Shown piece after piece: positions 23,003-36,275 of a DNA stretch of 64,000 bases. Below the pieces are notes generated by a model that saw only the letters and a program-made list of their open reading frames with translations, was not told where the DNA came from and made no database searches. Made by a program: the position numbers and the translations under genes. Numbering within the stretch: the first letter of the stretch is position 1; the number at the start of each line of letters is the position of its first letter. The stretch is taken from NCBI RefSeq assembly GCF_032884065.1, contig NC_088866.1, forward strand, positions 61,482,435-61,546,434. The letters run 5' to 3'. The stretch comes from Artemia franciscana (lineage: Eukaryota > Arthropoda > Branchiopoda > Anostraca > Artemiidae).

Positions 23003-25069
23003 ACAGTTCGAAATTTCAAATTAAATGTTAGAAATGTTATTAGAAAGATTAAAAAACGGCTCATAAGAAACAGTCCATACGTCAATAGACTAAAAAAAGA
23101 AACAAGTTCCATAGCACCCTTAGATATTGCAAAGTTGTTACCTCCTAAAATTTACTTCAAATCAGAACATACTACAAAAATCAGAGCCAGTAAAAAGTCA
23201 AAACCAAGACAAGAACAAACAAACACCTGACTTCTTTTACCTGACGATTTTCGTTTGTATTATTCCGCGTATATATCGACTATTTTCTTTAATAAAGGAA
23301 TTTCATAACCCAATATTCATTATTAGTGTACATAAAGTGCATACCTAATTTAGGGTAATCACAAGTTGCAGTATCTTTAGACCAAGCAAAATAGCATTAC
23401 ACACTTTTTTAATAAATTTTATCATGACAAACCCCTCTCCCTCCTCCAAGAACCTAATTTAAGACAAATATTCTGGTAATATTTGGGCTTTGCCTCAATG
23501 TCTCTCTTCATCATCTAGTTTTTATGACTTTTTTCTGTCTTATCTATCTATTTATGAAACGCAATAAGGCCAGTAGATAGCGTTGCTTTCCAAGCTAAGC
23601 AATAGACATTTCACAAACATCAATTTTTCCGAAAATTTCGACAGTTTCTTCTTATTAAATGCAATGCCTGTGGATTTTTTGCTGTAATGACTCTTTCATG
23701 ATGAGATAAACCTAACAGCAACACTTAGCGAATGTCGAGCTTTTTTTTACTTAACGTCAAATGCATTCATAAAAAGATTGTGCTGACTGGTTAGTTCAAA
23801 TGGACAATGTTGATCACGTGGTTGTTTATCATTGCTGCCCCAATATACCTTGAAACGATTTCCTCAGGAAACATATCCAAGAGTTTATCAGCGTTAGTAA
23901 ATATCCAGTTTCAGAAATAGAAGAGAACCCTCTCCCCAGAAGAAATCTGATTTCTATTCCAACTGTACCATCAAAACTTGAATGCCTAAGAATCCTAAAC
24001 GGAACTCAATCTATAACTACGAAAATGCAAACTTTCGTATTTTTAGGTTAAGGATGCAAGTTAGTGCCAATGGTAAGTTATGGCGCCCTTTCTAAGGTCC
24101 TGAAGCGATTAGAAAGACACTAGCACCCCCCCCCCCCCTGTCCAATTTTCCCCCTCTACCCTTTCACAGCGAAAAATGGAACCGCGTCAAAATTTCAAGG
24201 TACGCCTAAATATTATAAACAAATAGGTCAAAACATAAATAGCATTTGTACCTCTCGGAAGGAACGGCAACCTGCTTTATAAGAATAACTAGCAACCAAT
24301 CAACCTCTGAAAAGTCCATGTTATTTCCATTTATGACGTCAAGAAAAGAATTTTTTGACGTCACTGTTCATTAAAAAATAAAAAAAAACCTACACGGGAG
24401 CATTTTAAATGAAAGTGAAAACCAGAGTTCAAGCTTAAACTGAAAAGAAATTATCCAATATAATAGCTTACTTCTTTTCTATTCAACCATTCAAAAAGTT
24501 CATCTTGTATTTTCGTTGAAATACTTTTTTTTATATTTTCATTGAGAAAACTGAGCCCTCCCCCCGCTAGATTCTTAAAATAATGTTTACGTCTTCTCTC
24601 TTAAATCTTCATAAACTGAAACTACTGTATTTGACGTAATACTTATATTCTATTCAAAATTTGACAGTGCAATTTTCACCAGTTTCATTAGCAGATGGAA
24701 GATGGTTTGTTCCTGACTACACCCCCTCCCCCTCCAATTCAGATCTTTATACTTAAATACTAAATTGTTCCCATCTAAAAGAGAAGCATTGCAATTTTCT
24801 AAAATAGAATTATATTGCTTAACAAGCAAAATAAATAGTAATTGCAATATATTTGTATATTTTTACAAGGGATTACAACAATTCAAAAATCTTAAAAAAG
24901 AAAAGCAAATGTTTGAGGCTTATCAGACAATCGGTGTTAAAAATCGGAATTGCTTCAATAATCAAAAATCTTTGAAAAGATTTTTAGATTTTTAGATAGA
25001 GTATGAAAAGACAAGTCAGTACGAAAAATTTATCTAGAGGTAGACTCAAAAAACGAAAATTTACAAGTG
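23003..25069. other. No gene recognised
   Basis: A/T-rich sequence. At about 24390-24460 a faint trace resembling the R1 left arm (AAATGAAAGTGAAAACCAGA, then AAACTGAAAAGAAATTAT) can be seen. No exon-like stretch with splice sites and a recognisable peptide was found. Confidence 0.4.
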
Positions 25070-25735
25070 TTATAAATGATAATTCTTTGGCAAAAAAAGA
25101 ATTTTTTGTCCCACCACATTAACAATGAACAAATCTAAAACCTGGACCATCATGTAATACTAGACCAATAAGGACAGCTTAAGGAAAGGACATCGTCATC
25201 AAATTCACAATGGTGAAAATCAACAACCTGGACCATCAAATGAGAAAAGACCCAAAAAATAGACCCAAAAAAAGAAGTTTTGTTCCACCACCTGAACAAT
25301 TAACAAATCTATCACCTGGACCATTGGCATTGGCATTGGCAAAATGTCTGAAGTAATGAAAATCCAAAATGAAGAAGAAAGAAAAATGCACTTAGAAGAT
25401 AAGCGAGAGCGATAATCAAAATGTGTCAAAATTGAAAATGAAAGCGATGAGAATCAAAATCATGTATCTTTGGAACCACCTGAACTATCAAACATTATAA
25501 GACCAAGAGAACAGCCCGAACAAACTAAATTCTCAGCGGGTGAAAATTAACAACCTGGACTATCAAACGAGACAAGACCCCCCACCCCCCACCCCAAAAA
25601 AAATACAGGTATTATAGATGATAATTCGTTGGAGGAAAAATAAGTTCTTGTCCCACCACTTGTAAAAATTAACAAATCTAAAACCTGGACCTTCATATAA
25701 AACTAGGCCAATAAGGACAGGTAAAGCAAACGGAG
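25070..25735 (+). repeat. Diverged direct repeats with coding-like texture
   Basis: The block with TTATAAATGATAATTCTTTG, then CCCACCAC, then AAATCTAAAACCTGGACC at 25070-25200 is repeated at 25609-25735. Shorter versions of the CCACCACCTGAACAATTAAC / CCTGGACCATCAAA part occur at 25220-25330, 25480-25510 and 25545-25600. Translated, the repeated part reads like PPPEQLTNLKPGPS and NETRP. A nearby stretch reads NEEERKMHLEDKRER. Stops and frame changes interrupt it, so this is a decayed coding repeat of unknown origin. Further traces (KAPSYDKAINNNIRVYND) continue to about 26070. Confidence 0.45.
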
Positions 25736-26689
25736 TTGGCAAATTCTTCGAATTAATGAAATTGAAAATGATAATTATCATAATTGAGTTTGGGATTTTG
25801 ACATGGATCAATGCTTACGATGCCTTTGTTTAAAAAAAATCGTTTCGGTGATATGTATTTCATAAAGACAAAAGACAAACCAGGGCGAAATTCGACATTC
25901 AACATTTTATTAAAGCTCCAAGCTATGATAAAGCTATAAATAACAACATTAGAGTGTACAACGATGTTAGCCAAGAACCTGATACTGTATCAGCTTCTGC
26001 TAAAAGAACACAGTTTCGGCGTTGTGTTTTTCGTAATGACAAAAGACAAGCCAAGAAAAAGTTAAAGGTCCAATAACAAAAACGTAATTTTACAAAGACG
26101 CAATTTCTAATTTAAAGTCATTAAAAATCTTTAAGGGATTGATTGATGAAAATGAAGCAGAGATAAATGTGATTAGAAAACTAGTGAAAGTTATAATCGC
26201 AACAGCTAAAGAAAAGACATGGAACATACGACAGCGAGAATCAAATTGAACTGTAAACGAAATTTTGAACAGTGATCTGTACTTGGAAACTGGAAAACCG
26301 TATTTGTTATCCATAACACCTTAAAAAAATAAACGAGATGATATATGAATCTAAACTGCTAAAGCAAAAGACGTGGAAAAAACTTTTCTGAGGTAAAGAT
26401 GAACAAAAATGGACAATGAAATCTACGGTTGGAAAACAAGGAAGAGCGATGACTGGCCACAAAAACGATCTAAATAGGTCGGGAATTTAAGAAAAATTCA
26501 TATTTTTCACAGGGTGGCTGCATTGAACCTATGGTGACGTCATGACTTTGAGAAAAGGCTCGATCTGTATGTGGTTTGAAGACAAGCGACAAGGAGAATC
26601 CATATATAGATGCCTGCCACGTGCCAAGGCCTGGCAGCGAAGTCACCGGGCACCCAGTACTACTATCCATAGGTAATTTCTCTAGAAAA

Positions 26690-27450
26690 CATCTAGCAAA
26701 TCCTCCTCCACTTTTCGAAGCGCCCATGCTTCAGAGCTATACCTGACCACAGCGACCACACCTGACACATCATTGTAGCTTCCAGTATTCAAATTTTGGT
26801 GCACAGACTTGTTTTACATTTCTTCCAAGCTTTTTTCAACGGTGAAAAAGAGCCCTGGGCCTTGGCTATTCTACTTTTAACATATCCAAGCCACCTACCG
26901 TCTTTACTAATAATGCTACCTAGGTGACTGAAGTAGTCCACTTAATCGACTAATGTCAGCTCTTCACTTTCACTTATTCCTAGTCTTAGCGACTTAATCA
27001 TCTTAACAATAATTTTCAAACCTATTCTTGCATCCTGAACTCGCAAAACCTCTAAAAATTGATTCATTTTATTACATTGTCATCTAGGATTCTTAAACCA
27101 TCAGCATAATCTGAGTCAGGAAAAATTTTACTTCTCCAATTGATTCGTGTTCTCTCATTGCCTTTGCTGTGCTCCTTAGGACTAAGTCCATCAAAATGAT
27201 CCATATAAATGAAGACAGGAGGAAACCCTGCTTAACTGCTGATTTAATACGAAACCAGGTACTAACCTCATTTCCTAGCTTTACTGCCGCAATGTTACTG
27301 TCTTACATAGCAGTAATCACTTTAATATATTTATCTGGTATACCATACTAGGATAAGACCTTCATTAAAGCTCTTCCATTTCCTGAATTAAACCCTTGCT
27401 CATAATCTAAAAAATTAAAAGGGTTTGACTTCATGCCTCTAACTTCATAA
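26690..27450 (-). mobile_element. LINE A: reverse transcriptase fragment, RTE/Nimb-like
   Basis: Minus-strand reading in changing frames gives YGIPDKYIKVITAM, AAVKLGNEVSTWFRIKSAVK with QGF following (RT motif B region), then DYADG in place of the YADD active site, a YFSHLGSIISKDGRW block, IAKAQGSFSPLKKAWKK, and SEAWALRKVEEDLLD in mixed frames. This order is that of the C-terminal half of the RT plus the post-RT region in the common arthropod RTE- or I/Nimb-type LINEs. The endonuclease part is missing, several stops and frameshifts are present, and the catalytic motif is altered, so it is inactive. Confidence 0.85.
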
Positions 27451-28555
27451 CCAAATAAAAAAAACTAAAAAAAAACTCATCTACCTTACCATCAGCACTT
27501 GTTGCCTTACTTAAGGGTAAGAACTACAAACAGTACATTTAAAACAAACCTATAAACATAGAAGGAACGTGTAGTGAAAGGCAACGCTGCAGAGGAAAAC
27601 TATTTTAATTATTAATCTATTTTAATAACTATTTTAATAATTAATTAATTATTAATTATTTAATTAATTATCAAAGTGATTTAGAAAATCAAAAAGATTC
27701 CTCTGGTATATCTTTTTCTCTGGTACTATTTGAAGATACATATCACAAAGCGAGCAACAAGAGGACAAATACCAAGATGGAGGTTATACTAGAGAGTGAA
27801 TAACAGTTTTAATATTATTTCTTGCAATGTAGCTATTACTGCTAAACAGATAATTGTAGCTTGTAATTGATTTGTGTTTTGTGTGTGTTAATGTGTTAGT
27901 TCTAAAATGTTCTAAAAATGTTCTAAAAACGTTCGAGTTTCTAGCTTGAATAGTCGTTTGTTATTTTCGGAATTTAGCCAAAAATACATTTTTTAAAATG
28001 TGTTTAAAATGTGAACTTCGCCAGAAACACACTCATTGACTGTTTTCACAATAGTGATAAAAATTTCCTTTCTGATGATGCAAGAAGGAAATTTTAAGAG
28101 GAATACATTGAATTATACAGGGGAATATAAGGAATACAGGAATACTATGAAATAAAAGGAATATATTAGTTGATTAAAACATTAAACAGAAATAAATTAC
28201 CTTCTATCCCTGTTTTCCAAGTTTTTTACTTTGCTTGGGGCCTCTTCTCTGACATGATTACTGGCAGTTCCATCTCTGGGATGCCCCCCTGCTTTTTCTC
28301 GACCTTCTTTGTTCGGACGACGTTTCTGCCTTTTCTTTTTAGCACGAATAGCCATTACTACAAAAAAACTGAGATTAATATTCCTCCCTCAAAAATTACT
28401 AGCAACCACTGGTAATTCGATAGATAGTGATGGCAGGTAGTTTGGCTCTAGGAAGGTTCCAAAATTTAAAATAAAATTCAGTTACCATAAATGTGTTATA
28501 CGATCAATATTGACACCATAACTAGCATGAAAATAAACTTAAACCTGTATACAAA
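27451..28555. other. No gene recognised
   Basis: It includes a short TAATTAATTATTAA-rich patch at 27610-27670. No coding similarity, RNA or clear repeat boundaries were seen. Part may be the faded 5' portion of the neighbouring minus-strand LINE. Confidence 0.4.
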
Positions 28556-28740
28556 GCCGTATTCAGAGGGAAGGACAATTTCGGAGTTTGAACCAACAAC
28601 CCTCCTCCCCCCAAAAAAAACTAAATCGTAAAAACATAACAAAAATGTTTACAAACAAATGTTGATACGTTTTTTTATTCTATTTTTTCGTACCCCCCAT
28701 GAACAAAAATCCTCGATACACTATTGCCTGTACACAACCA
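28556..28740. repeat. Dispersed repeat R6, copy 2
   Basis: It matches 10945-11112: CCGTATTCAGAGGG, a C-run, an A/T-rich middle with AAACAAATGTTGATACG, then GTACCCCCCATGAACAAAAA, CCTCGATACAC and TTGCCTGTACACAA. It is diverged and non-coding. Confidence 0.45.
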
Positions 28741-29339
28741 TTATGTGGGTTCATATGGGCAGTCTAATGTGTTAAATCATTAACAGTTGATTGTGAGAAA
28801 TTGTAAGCAAAAAGCAATTCACGTCAATAGTAACTGAAAATCTGAAAAACGAAATTCTAATTACTGCACAAAAAAACGAATTTACCTATGGTTCAAATGC
28901 ACAAAATTCTCTAAGTCAAATTTGCCCATCCTGATTGATTAACATAAAATATCTGCAGACTTTTAAAAAGAGGGAAACCATCCCAAGGCATAGTAGGTTC
29001 TTAATGACAAGTACAAAATCAAGTTCAACTGGTTTGATAACCCCCTACAATAAGTTTAAGCTCTTACATGCAGCAATACAAAATTTTGCATATTCTTCAA
29101 GAAAGTTGGTGACGGACGTGTGTTAATCTGTTCCTTTTTTAGAGATGTTTCTATCACACAAAAGATAGTGAGATATCAGGAGAGCTCATTGAAACGAAAC
29201 GTCAAAGATTTGGCGCATTTTTCTGCAACAAAAGTGTTCTACACAAAAATGCTGGTTTCCGTAATTTTATGCAACAGAGCCAAAATTGTCACCCGACAAG
29301 GATTAAAATACTATCCAGTGGAGATTCTATTGAAAGACT

Positions 29340-29636
29340 GCATTCTCTAAGTCAAATTTCCTCATGGAGTGCAAGGAGCTTGAAAGTCTTAGGGATGAAA
29401 TTTGGGGGGTCCATCGGTTGGCACTGCTTTCTGATATCCTGAGGTCTTCGATGCCTGGAACCATATGCAAAATGGCAAGATTTGTGGAAAATTCGAGAGA
29501 GGCTCAGTCGAGCCCGAGTGAATGGAAATAAGTATTTTTTATATTGAGTGAGTGTTCTGTGCAGTGTTGTATTATTAAATCATGTTGTGTATGGCCGTAG
29601 GGCTCAAATAAACTTTCTTTCTTTCTTTCTTTCTAT
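29340..29636 (+). mobile_element. LINE B: 3' end only (C-terminal peptide, polyadenylation signal, CTTT tail)
   Basis: A short open stretch reads LMECKELESLRDEIWG, then ALLSDILRSS, FVENSREAQSSPSEWK and stop. This resembles the last residues, after the RNase H domain, of R1/Jockey-type LINE polyproteins. It is followed by a short 3' UTR, an AATAAA signal at about 29601 and a (CTTT)n tail ending near 29636, as expected at a LINE 3' terminus. The upstream part is either deleted (5' truncation) or too decayed to see. Confidence 0.6.
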
Positions 29637-32480
29637 AACTTTCCATTCTCAGAATACACCACAGGGAAGTGCTAATGTCTGCCATTTTGTGCATCATTAG
29701 GAAATTTTGGCTCAATTAGTTGATTAGATCAAAATTCTGTCACGCAAAACTCCTGGGCAAATTGGTTTAGAACTATAGGAAGGCTATACAAAGCAATTCT
29801 GCTGGACCAGAGGTCATCCTTCCCCGCGGTGTAACACTTGTCCCTTAACATAGGTAAACAACATTAATTTGATAGTGAATGGCCGGTAGATTTCTTATGG
29901 GGGAAGAAAGCATAAGAAACCTTAAAAAGTGCATTTTAGAGCTAATTTTCTAAATTGTTGTGAGAAGTCTTTTAGAATCAATAAAGAGGGGGGGTTAACC
30001 CTTAAAACCACAGTACTTGGAAGAATGTACCCATAGTTAGAATGCCTCAACTATTATTCCAAAAATGTTTTAGCATGAAATAAAAGACCCCGGGCATATG
30101 CTCACCTGTACACAAGCAGAAGAGGTGGAGACCCTCTACTAAAAATGACGATTGTCAAATGACAAAATGTCAATGATAAAATGTCAAATACTAAATATGT
30201 CAGATGATTCCCACCTTGAATCAATTAGGTATCATGACCTGAAAGATCATTTTTGGCATTTCGAAACCCCTCATCAAAAAAAAAATCTTAAGGGAAGCAA
30301 CTTTTCAGGTTTGATACAACAAGCATTATTTTGCAAAAGTTAAACTCTAGCATAAAAACCAAAAGTTAAACTGGATTACACCCAACTTTAATCATGAAGG
30401 TCAAAATATAAATATATATCCCCAAAGTTAGAAGAATCTGTGCAGCCCCCCGGGCCAGATCCAAAGGTATGCATTTTATAGCCTATAAAAGGATTTACAA
30501 ATAAGTCTTCGAACATATGCGAATATCACAGTATATACAGAGAAGCGGACACAATTGGCATAAATAACATCTAAAACACTGGTGGATAAAAGTTCCCATC
30601 CTCTCAACCTGCTTAGGTCCACACTTACTGGGGAGTTTCAATCGGTCTGAAATATTTTCAATGGCTTTGATGAGGTTCTAAATGGTATCTTACTTATTAA
30701 AATGTCCCATCAATTTCTTCCTTCTATCATTTGAGAGATCTTCTCAAATAAAAACTGTCGCATTACCTCTCCATATATTTTGGATACGCATTTGTAACCA
30801 AATAAGTCTTTTTGGGGTCCACCCAAAAGTCGAATTCTAGAGAATGGACTTTTTCCTGTTATATCACCAATCTAGTTTAATAGTCGAGAACAAAGGAATC
30901 TATATTCGTAAGGAGAGACAGACATATTCAAAATAGAAAAAAATTTACTTTTCTAGTAGGGGTATGAATTCTTTGGATAGGCAATGTACAAGCTCCTAAA
31001 GCGCACAGCATGTTATTATTTTATTGTTATAGCTTTCAGTGACTAAAGATCCAATTAATAACACTAGCAAAGAACTTTGTTAGCTCTTGACTAATAAAAC
31101 ACCGAATTAATTTTTTGAAATTAAACTAATGATAATTTTTTTCTAATGACGAAATACAATATAATTAGTGATGGATTGTAACTAAAGATTGATAAAACTG
31201 TGAGATTTTTCCTTATTCTTACATTGATTCTACTCTAAAATTTCATCTTTGACAGAAAAAAAACATATCGTAATATAAGTTTCCATTAATTATTTAAGTA
31301 TGCCAATTAGATAGTATTTAAAAATAATCTAGTTGAAGAAAGCCTAATCAAAATACAACTAATGCAGTGTTACTTTTGGGTAAAAGAGCTAAAATCTGTA
31401 AAAAAAAAAAAAAAAAAACATGGTAATTTTATATTACAGCCCAAAATTATCTTCCTGCGTAAATTAAGTTAAAAAACACGTTTTCTTCCAAATGAAGGTA
31501 AAGTGCAACAGCAAAACCTAAAATGAAAATTGGTTATGTTGTGCAAGATCCTGACTGCCCCCCCCTCCTCAACCCCTCACAATCTACGCTTGAAGCACAC
31601 AAAACAAATTTGAAAATGTGGATCTAACAAGCTTTGTTGGGACATTATATATACCCCTTCCCCATAGTTGTGAATATATTAGAATATGTTTCCATCCTAA
31701 CAGTTGAAGTACAATTATGCAATACACTATGGCTGTTGGTTTAAATGAATAGATATTCTCTGACAATAGTTCCTTTTTTAAAACTCCATACATGATTAGC
31801 GTTAAATTGTACACGACACACCATGTGGCCTCTTAGATTCTTCCAATAATTCCTAGAATTTTGCCTGATTATAAATGCTGTTTTATGGGCCAAAAATTGC
31901 TGTTTCGTGGGCAAAATGCTAGAAATGGACACTTTGCTGTGTTGTAACCTCTTTTCTTACATAAGAAGGACATGGGTCTTTAAATTTTCGCTTGAATGAG
32001 CCCTCTTTCAACAATTTAATACTACTGTTCAACGGAGTCATTTCTTGGGAAACAATAAACACCCATGTTACACCATTCTTTTTTTAGAATAAAATAGAAA
32101 ATGTAATATTTTTGACAATTATAGCTTTAGGGTTCTTGTTCACGTCAAATCTGTTTGTATGATACTGATCAAGGTCAAACTTCTAAAATTTAAAAACTCT
32201 TCACATGCTAAAAGAATTTGATGATAACCAAATTTAAATCTAATACATTTTTCAAACTTAGGATCACCACAAATAACAGATTTGGCTAATTTTAAAACTT
32301 CATTTCTGAGAATTCGCGTTTCTATTTACTAGGCCTGCTGTTTACTTACTGTTTGTAACCAATCCCCTATCTCCCATCTCCCTTGTATGCAGGTAAGCAA
32401 GTAGATGCAATTTTTTATGTTATACTTAAAATACTACTGCAAAAAAAACAAATTAACTATTTCTTATGTATATGTATATT
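29637..32480. other. No gene recognised
   Basis: Almost 3 kb of A/T-rich sequence with no peptide I recognise, no clear inverted repeats and only short homopolymer tracts (an A-run at about 31400). Confidence 0.45.
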
Positions 32481-32646
32481 CAGGGTTGCCACCCCTAGCG
32501 ATTTATCACTATTTCTAGTGATACATTACCTAAACAAAAAAATCCCTAAATCAGCCCATAAATTACTACATTATTCAAGAAAATAATTAAATCAACCAAA
32601 AAAGAACAAAAATTTAGTGATTTTTTCCTCACTGGGTGGCAACTAG
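32481..32646. repeat. hAT-like MITE candidate
   Basis: It starts CAGGGTTGCCACCC and ends GGGTGGCAACTAG, an imperfect inverted pair about 13-14 bp long. Just inside, CGATTTATCACTATTTCTAG mirrors the right-side AGTGATTTTTTCCTC. CAGGGTTGCCA-type ends are typical of hAT superfamily non-autonomous elements. The length, about 166 bp, fits. The expected 8-bp target duplication cannot be seen, so the insertion is old or the right end is worn. Confidence 0.5.
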
Positions 32647-33289
32647 GAATTAATGGACCACTGGCCAGGAATTTGGCGTTTAAAACTACAAAGTTCAATA
32701 TATAGATCTTAGACAATCTTAAAGCAATTCATCATCTCCAAATGCTCATTTGGCAACGATTTAGCACTTTTCCTTCTAACGTTACAGGTTTGAGATAGAG
32801 TATGGTAGAAAATGTCACTTTGCTGTTGAGTGATATCTTTAACAACTTAAAAAGGGAACTCAAGCTTTTAATGTATGTTCAAATGAACCCCTCTCCTCAT
32901 ATCCTGGGACTATTGGTTGGATGTAACTATGCTTGAAAAAAAAACTCAACAAATGCTTAAGTCCATGATGATCCTTGTTTGGAAAAAAAAACATTTGTGA
33001 AGATAAGGGGCGGGTTTAACCCGCCTTGTTAGGCGGGTTTTCCCCTTTTGTTTGGTCTTTCCTGCCAAATAGAAGAGACAAGATTCAATTACCTCCTGTT
33101 ACAGGAAATTCTCAGTCAAGAGAATGTAAATTCAAGGGCAATCATTTGTCGCAATATTTCGAACTGTTTCTGTCAAGCAGCTTGAATCCATACCTACACA
33201 GAGAGGAAAGTGACGGTCCATACAGTAAAAGTCCTAACCTGGAGCATAAACTGGCCACGTCCAGGCTAAGGATTGTAACATCAAAATAG

Positions 33290-33690
33290 GGAAGAATTGA
33301 GCCACTACAAAATGAGCAAAAACCAGGCAGAGGACTCATTTGGCTCAATAACAATTAAAGTCCTGACTAAGCACAAAAACAAGGAAAATCCTAATTAATC
33401 TCATCTTTTTGCGCAAAAATGGGAAGAGGACTGATTCTGTATAAAATCAAGCTAAATCTTGGTTTGGTACAAAACTGAGCAGAATCCATGGTTGGTGTAA
33501 AAACGCCACAACTCCAAGCTGCAAAAATTTGGTGAAACAGTGCAAAAAAGTCCAAGCTACAGACTGACTTGTCGCAAATATAAGCCAAATCCTCATTCAG
33601 TGCTAAAACTAAGTAAGTCCAAGCCATGTAGAGAAGGAAGCCAAGTTCTAACTCAACAGAAAAGAGTTGAGTCAACACTCAATGCTGAAG
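33290..33690. repeat. Degenerate low-order tandem repeat
   Basis: A loosely repeated pattern of about 28-45 bp (a block like AAAACTGAGCAGAATCC followed by TGGTTTGGTGCAAAAAC, and variants) runs across this stretch. Individual units are strongly diverged. No coding meaning was found; a 95-codon antisense open frame is a by-product. Confidence 0.35.
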
Positions 33691-33719
33691 CTAGCTAAGG
33701 CCAACTTTGTGTGAAATAA

Positions 33720-35254
33720 TTAAAAAAAAACAAGTTTTTTTAGCTGAAAGTAAGGAGCGACATTTAAACTTAAAACGAACACAAATTACTTCGTATATGA
33801 AAGGGGCTGCTTCCTCATCAACGCCCCGCTCTTTACGCTAAAGTTTGACTCTTTCTCTCAACTCTGCTTTTTAAAACAGTAAAAACTTCAGCGTAAAGAG
33901 CGGGGCGTTGATGAGGAAGCAGCCCCTTTCATATACGAAGTAATTTCTTTTCTTTTTAAGTTTTAATGTCGCTCCTTACTTTCAGCTAAAACAAACTTCT
34001 TTTTTTTATTTAATTTCTGAACGTTTTTGAATCAATGCAGGTTTTGATTTTGGTTCTCCGCAGAGGAATAATTAACACGAAATTTGCAAGTTTTTTTTTT
34101 TTGACTAAATGGCTTTCTCATAATTTTGATCGAATGATTTTGAGAAAAAAAGGAACGGTAGAGGAAGCCTAGCTGCCCTCCGATTTTTTGGTTACTTAAA
34201 AGGGAACTTGAACTTTTAATTTTTTACGAATGTTTTTATTAGTAAAAGATAAACGTAACTTGTAAATTAGCTTACGTAACGAACTTTAGTAATCTCTGTT
34301 TTTATTACATATACGAGGGGTTCACCCCCTCGTCAGTACCTCGCTCTTTACACTAAAGATTAAATTTTGTCCCAATTCATTAAGAATGACCCCTGAATCA
34401 CAAAAGCCGTAAAATAAATAGTTGAAATCACTAAAAATACTTTAGAGTAAAGAGCGAGGTATTAGGAGGAGGTGAGCCCCTCATATGCGTAATAATTTCT
34501 GTTCGTTTAAGTTTTAATGCTGCTCCTTACTTCCAGTTGAAAAAACTTTTCATGTTTATTTTGTCATTGATTTTTTTAATAATGCTAGAAAATCCTGCGC
34601 TCCCTTCATGGAAATTTTCTTCCCCCATGACAAATTCCTCGATGGAAAGTTCCCCCAACATATCCCCCTCTTGTCAACCCCTCCCCCCAACCAAAAAATC
34701 CCCCTGAAAACGTATGTACACTTCCCAATAAGCATTACTATATGTAAACACTGGTCAAAGTTTGTAACTTGTAGCCCCTCCCACGGGGACTGTGGGGGAG
34801 TAAGTCGTCCCCAAAGACATAGTTATAAGGTTTTTCGACTACGCTGAATAAAATAGCTATCTCAGAATTTTGATCCGTTGACTTTAGGAAAACAATTAGC
34901 GTGGGAGGGTCCTAGGTGCCCATCAATTTTTTGGTCACTTAAAAAGGGCACTAGAACTTTTTATTCCCGTTAGAATGAGCCCTCTTGCAAGATTCTAGGA
35001 CCACTGGGTCAATACGATCACCCCTGGGGAAAGAAAAAAAAATAAACACGCATCCGTGATCTGCCTTCTGGCAAAAAATACAAAATTCCACATTTTTGTA
35101 GATAGGAGGTTGAAACTTCTACAATAGGGTTCTCTGATACGCTGAATCTGATGGTGTGATTTTTGTTAAGATTCTATGACTTTTATGGGGTGTTTCCCCT
35201 ATTTTCTAAAATAAGGCAAATTTTCTCAGGCTCGTAACTTTTGATGAGTAGGAC
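33720..35254 (+). repeat. R1 element copy C, truncated at its distal end
   Basis: It is complete from the A-rich start (TAAAAAAAAACAAGTTTTTT) through the first palindrome (about 33740-33995), the middle module, the second palindromic module (about 34315-34540, with ACCTCGCTCTTTACACTAAA and its mirror) and most of the distal module. It stops after CTCAGGCTCGTAACTTTTGA, missing the last 200 bp including the terminal hairpin. Confidence 0.85.
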
Positions 35255-35289
35255 ACACAAATAGTTAGTATCTGGAGCAAAAAAAAATC

Positions 35290-35830
35290 ATAAACAAACC
35301 TCGTATCGACTGGGAGAAGATGTTCATTCCACTGCTACACATGATGTTTGGGTTAATGAAACTGTGCGCTCTGGAAAAGGTTGGTAGGTGCTTCAATTAC
35401 CTCTACCAAGTCTTTCCTTGACTGACCATTGAGAACTTTAGGGCCAGCATTTACAATGGCCCACACAAATGGCAGCTGATAAAGGACACAGGGTTCCAAA
35501 ACTCAATGAGTTTTGCTGCATGGAAATCGTTTGTGAAGTGAAAAACTTCCTGGGGAACACAAAGGCAGCAAACCCCGCTATGCTCTTTAGCAGTAATATA
35601 GAGGCCTTCCAAAAACTTGGGTGTTTGATGAGCATAAAGATGCAGAAGCTACCCAAAACCATCAGGGCAATGAACAACAAGCAGGAAGAAAGGACCATCA
35701 AGACATGCACTAAATGGAGGAGAGGTACAAGGAAAGGTTGGATGCAATCATGATGGCAAACTGCTGCTGGTTGCTGAAGAGAGATAACCCAGCAGCTTCT
35801 TACAGAGGAAAAATGGAAGAAACCCTAATT
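35290..35830 (+). mobile_element. Decayed fragment of a multi-copy invertebrate ORF family of unknown class
   Basis: In changing frames the plus strand reads FIPLLHMMFGLMKLCALEK, CFNYLYQVFP, ASIYNGPHKWQLIKDTGF, then AAWKSF, KNFLGNTKAA, then MEERYKERLDAIMMANCCW, LLKRDNPAASYRGKMEE. This order (PPLHIKLGLMKQ..., then a KNFLGN block, then a MEKRYQGRW...ADYCW block near the C-terminus) is familiar from a protein found in many copies in arthropod genomes, usually left uncharacterised. High copy number suggests a mobile origin, but I cannot assign a class. The fragment has stops and gaps and is not functional. Confidence 0.55.
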
Positions 35831-36275
35831 TGCACTGAGAACTCAATATAATGCTCAATGTCACATAATGCTCATTCTTTTACTAATATTAGGAATTATG
35901 CTCATCAAACTCAATAGAGTGAATAAAATTGAATTTGGCTACATTGACTATTATTTCTTGAGGAAAACAAAAAAAATTGTCAGGAGTTTCTCAGCTGATG
36001 AACTGCAGAAATTTGTTGTTTTTTTTCTCTATACAAGATGGATTTTTTTTAATTCTTGTTACAAAAACTCCTGACCTGATTGACCAAACCCAAGGTCATT
36101 TTCAGACTCAGAAAAATTAGTCTAATTTAGCTGGAAAACCCTGAACGATTTTCATAAATATTTGTTTGTTACCCGGTGTTATCAACACTGACATAAGTTT
36201 GTTCAATACACAAATAAAAAAGAGAGAATATGATATAAAATAGGATGTTCCTTGTACAAGTTTCAAGACCTATTA

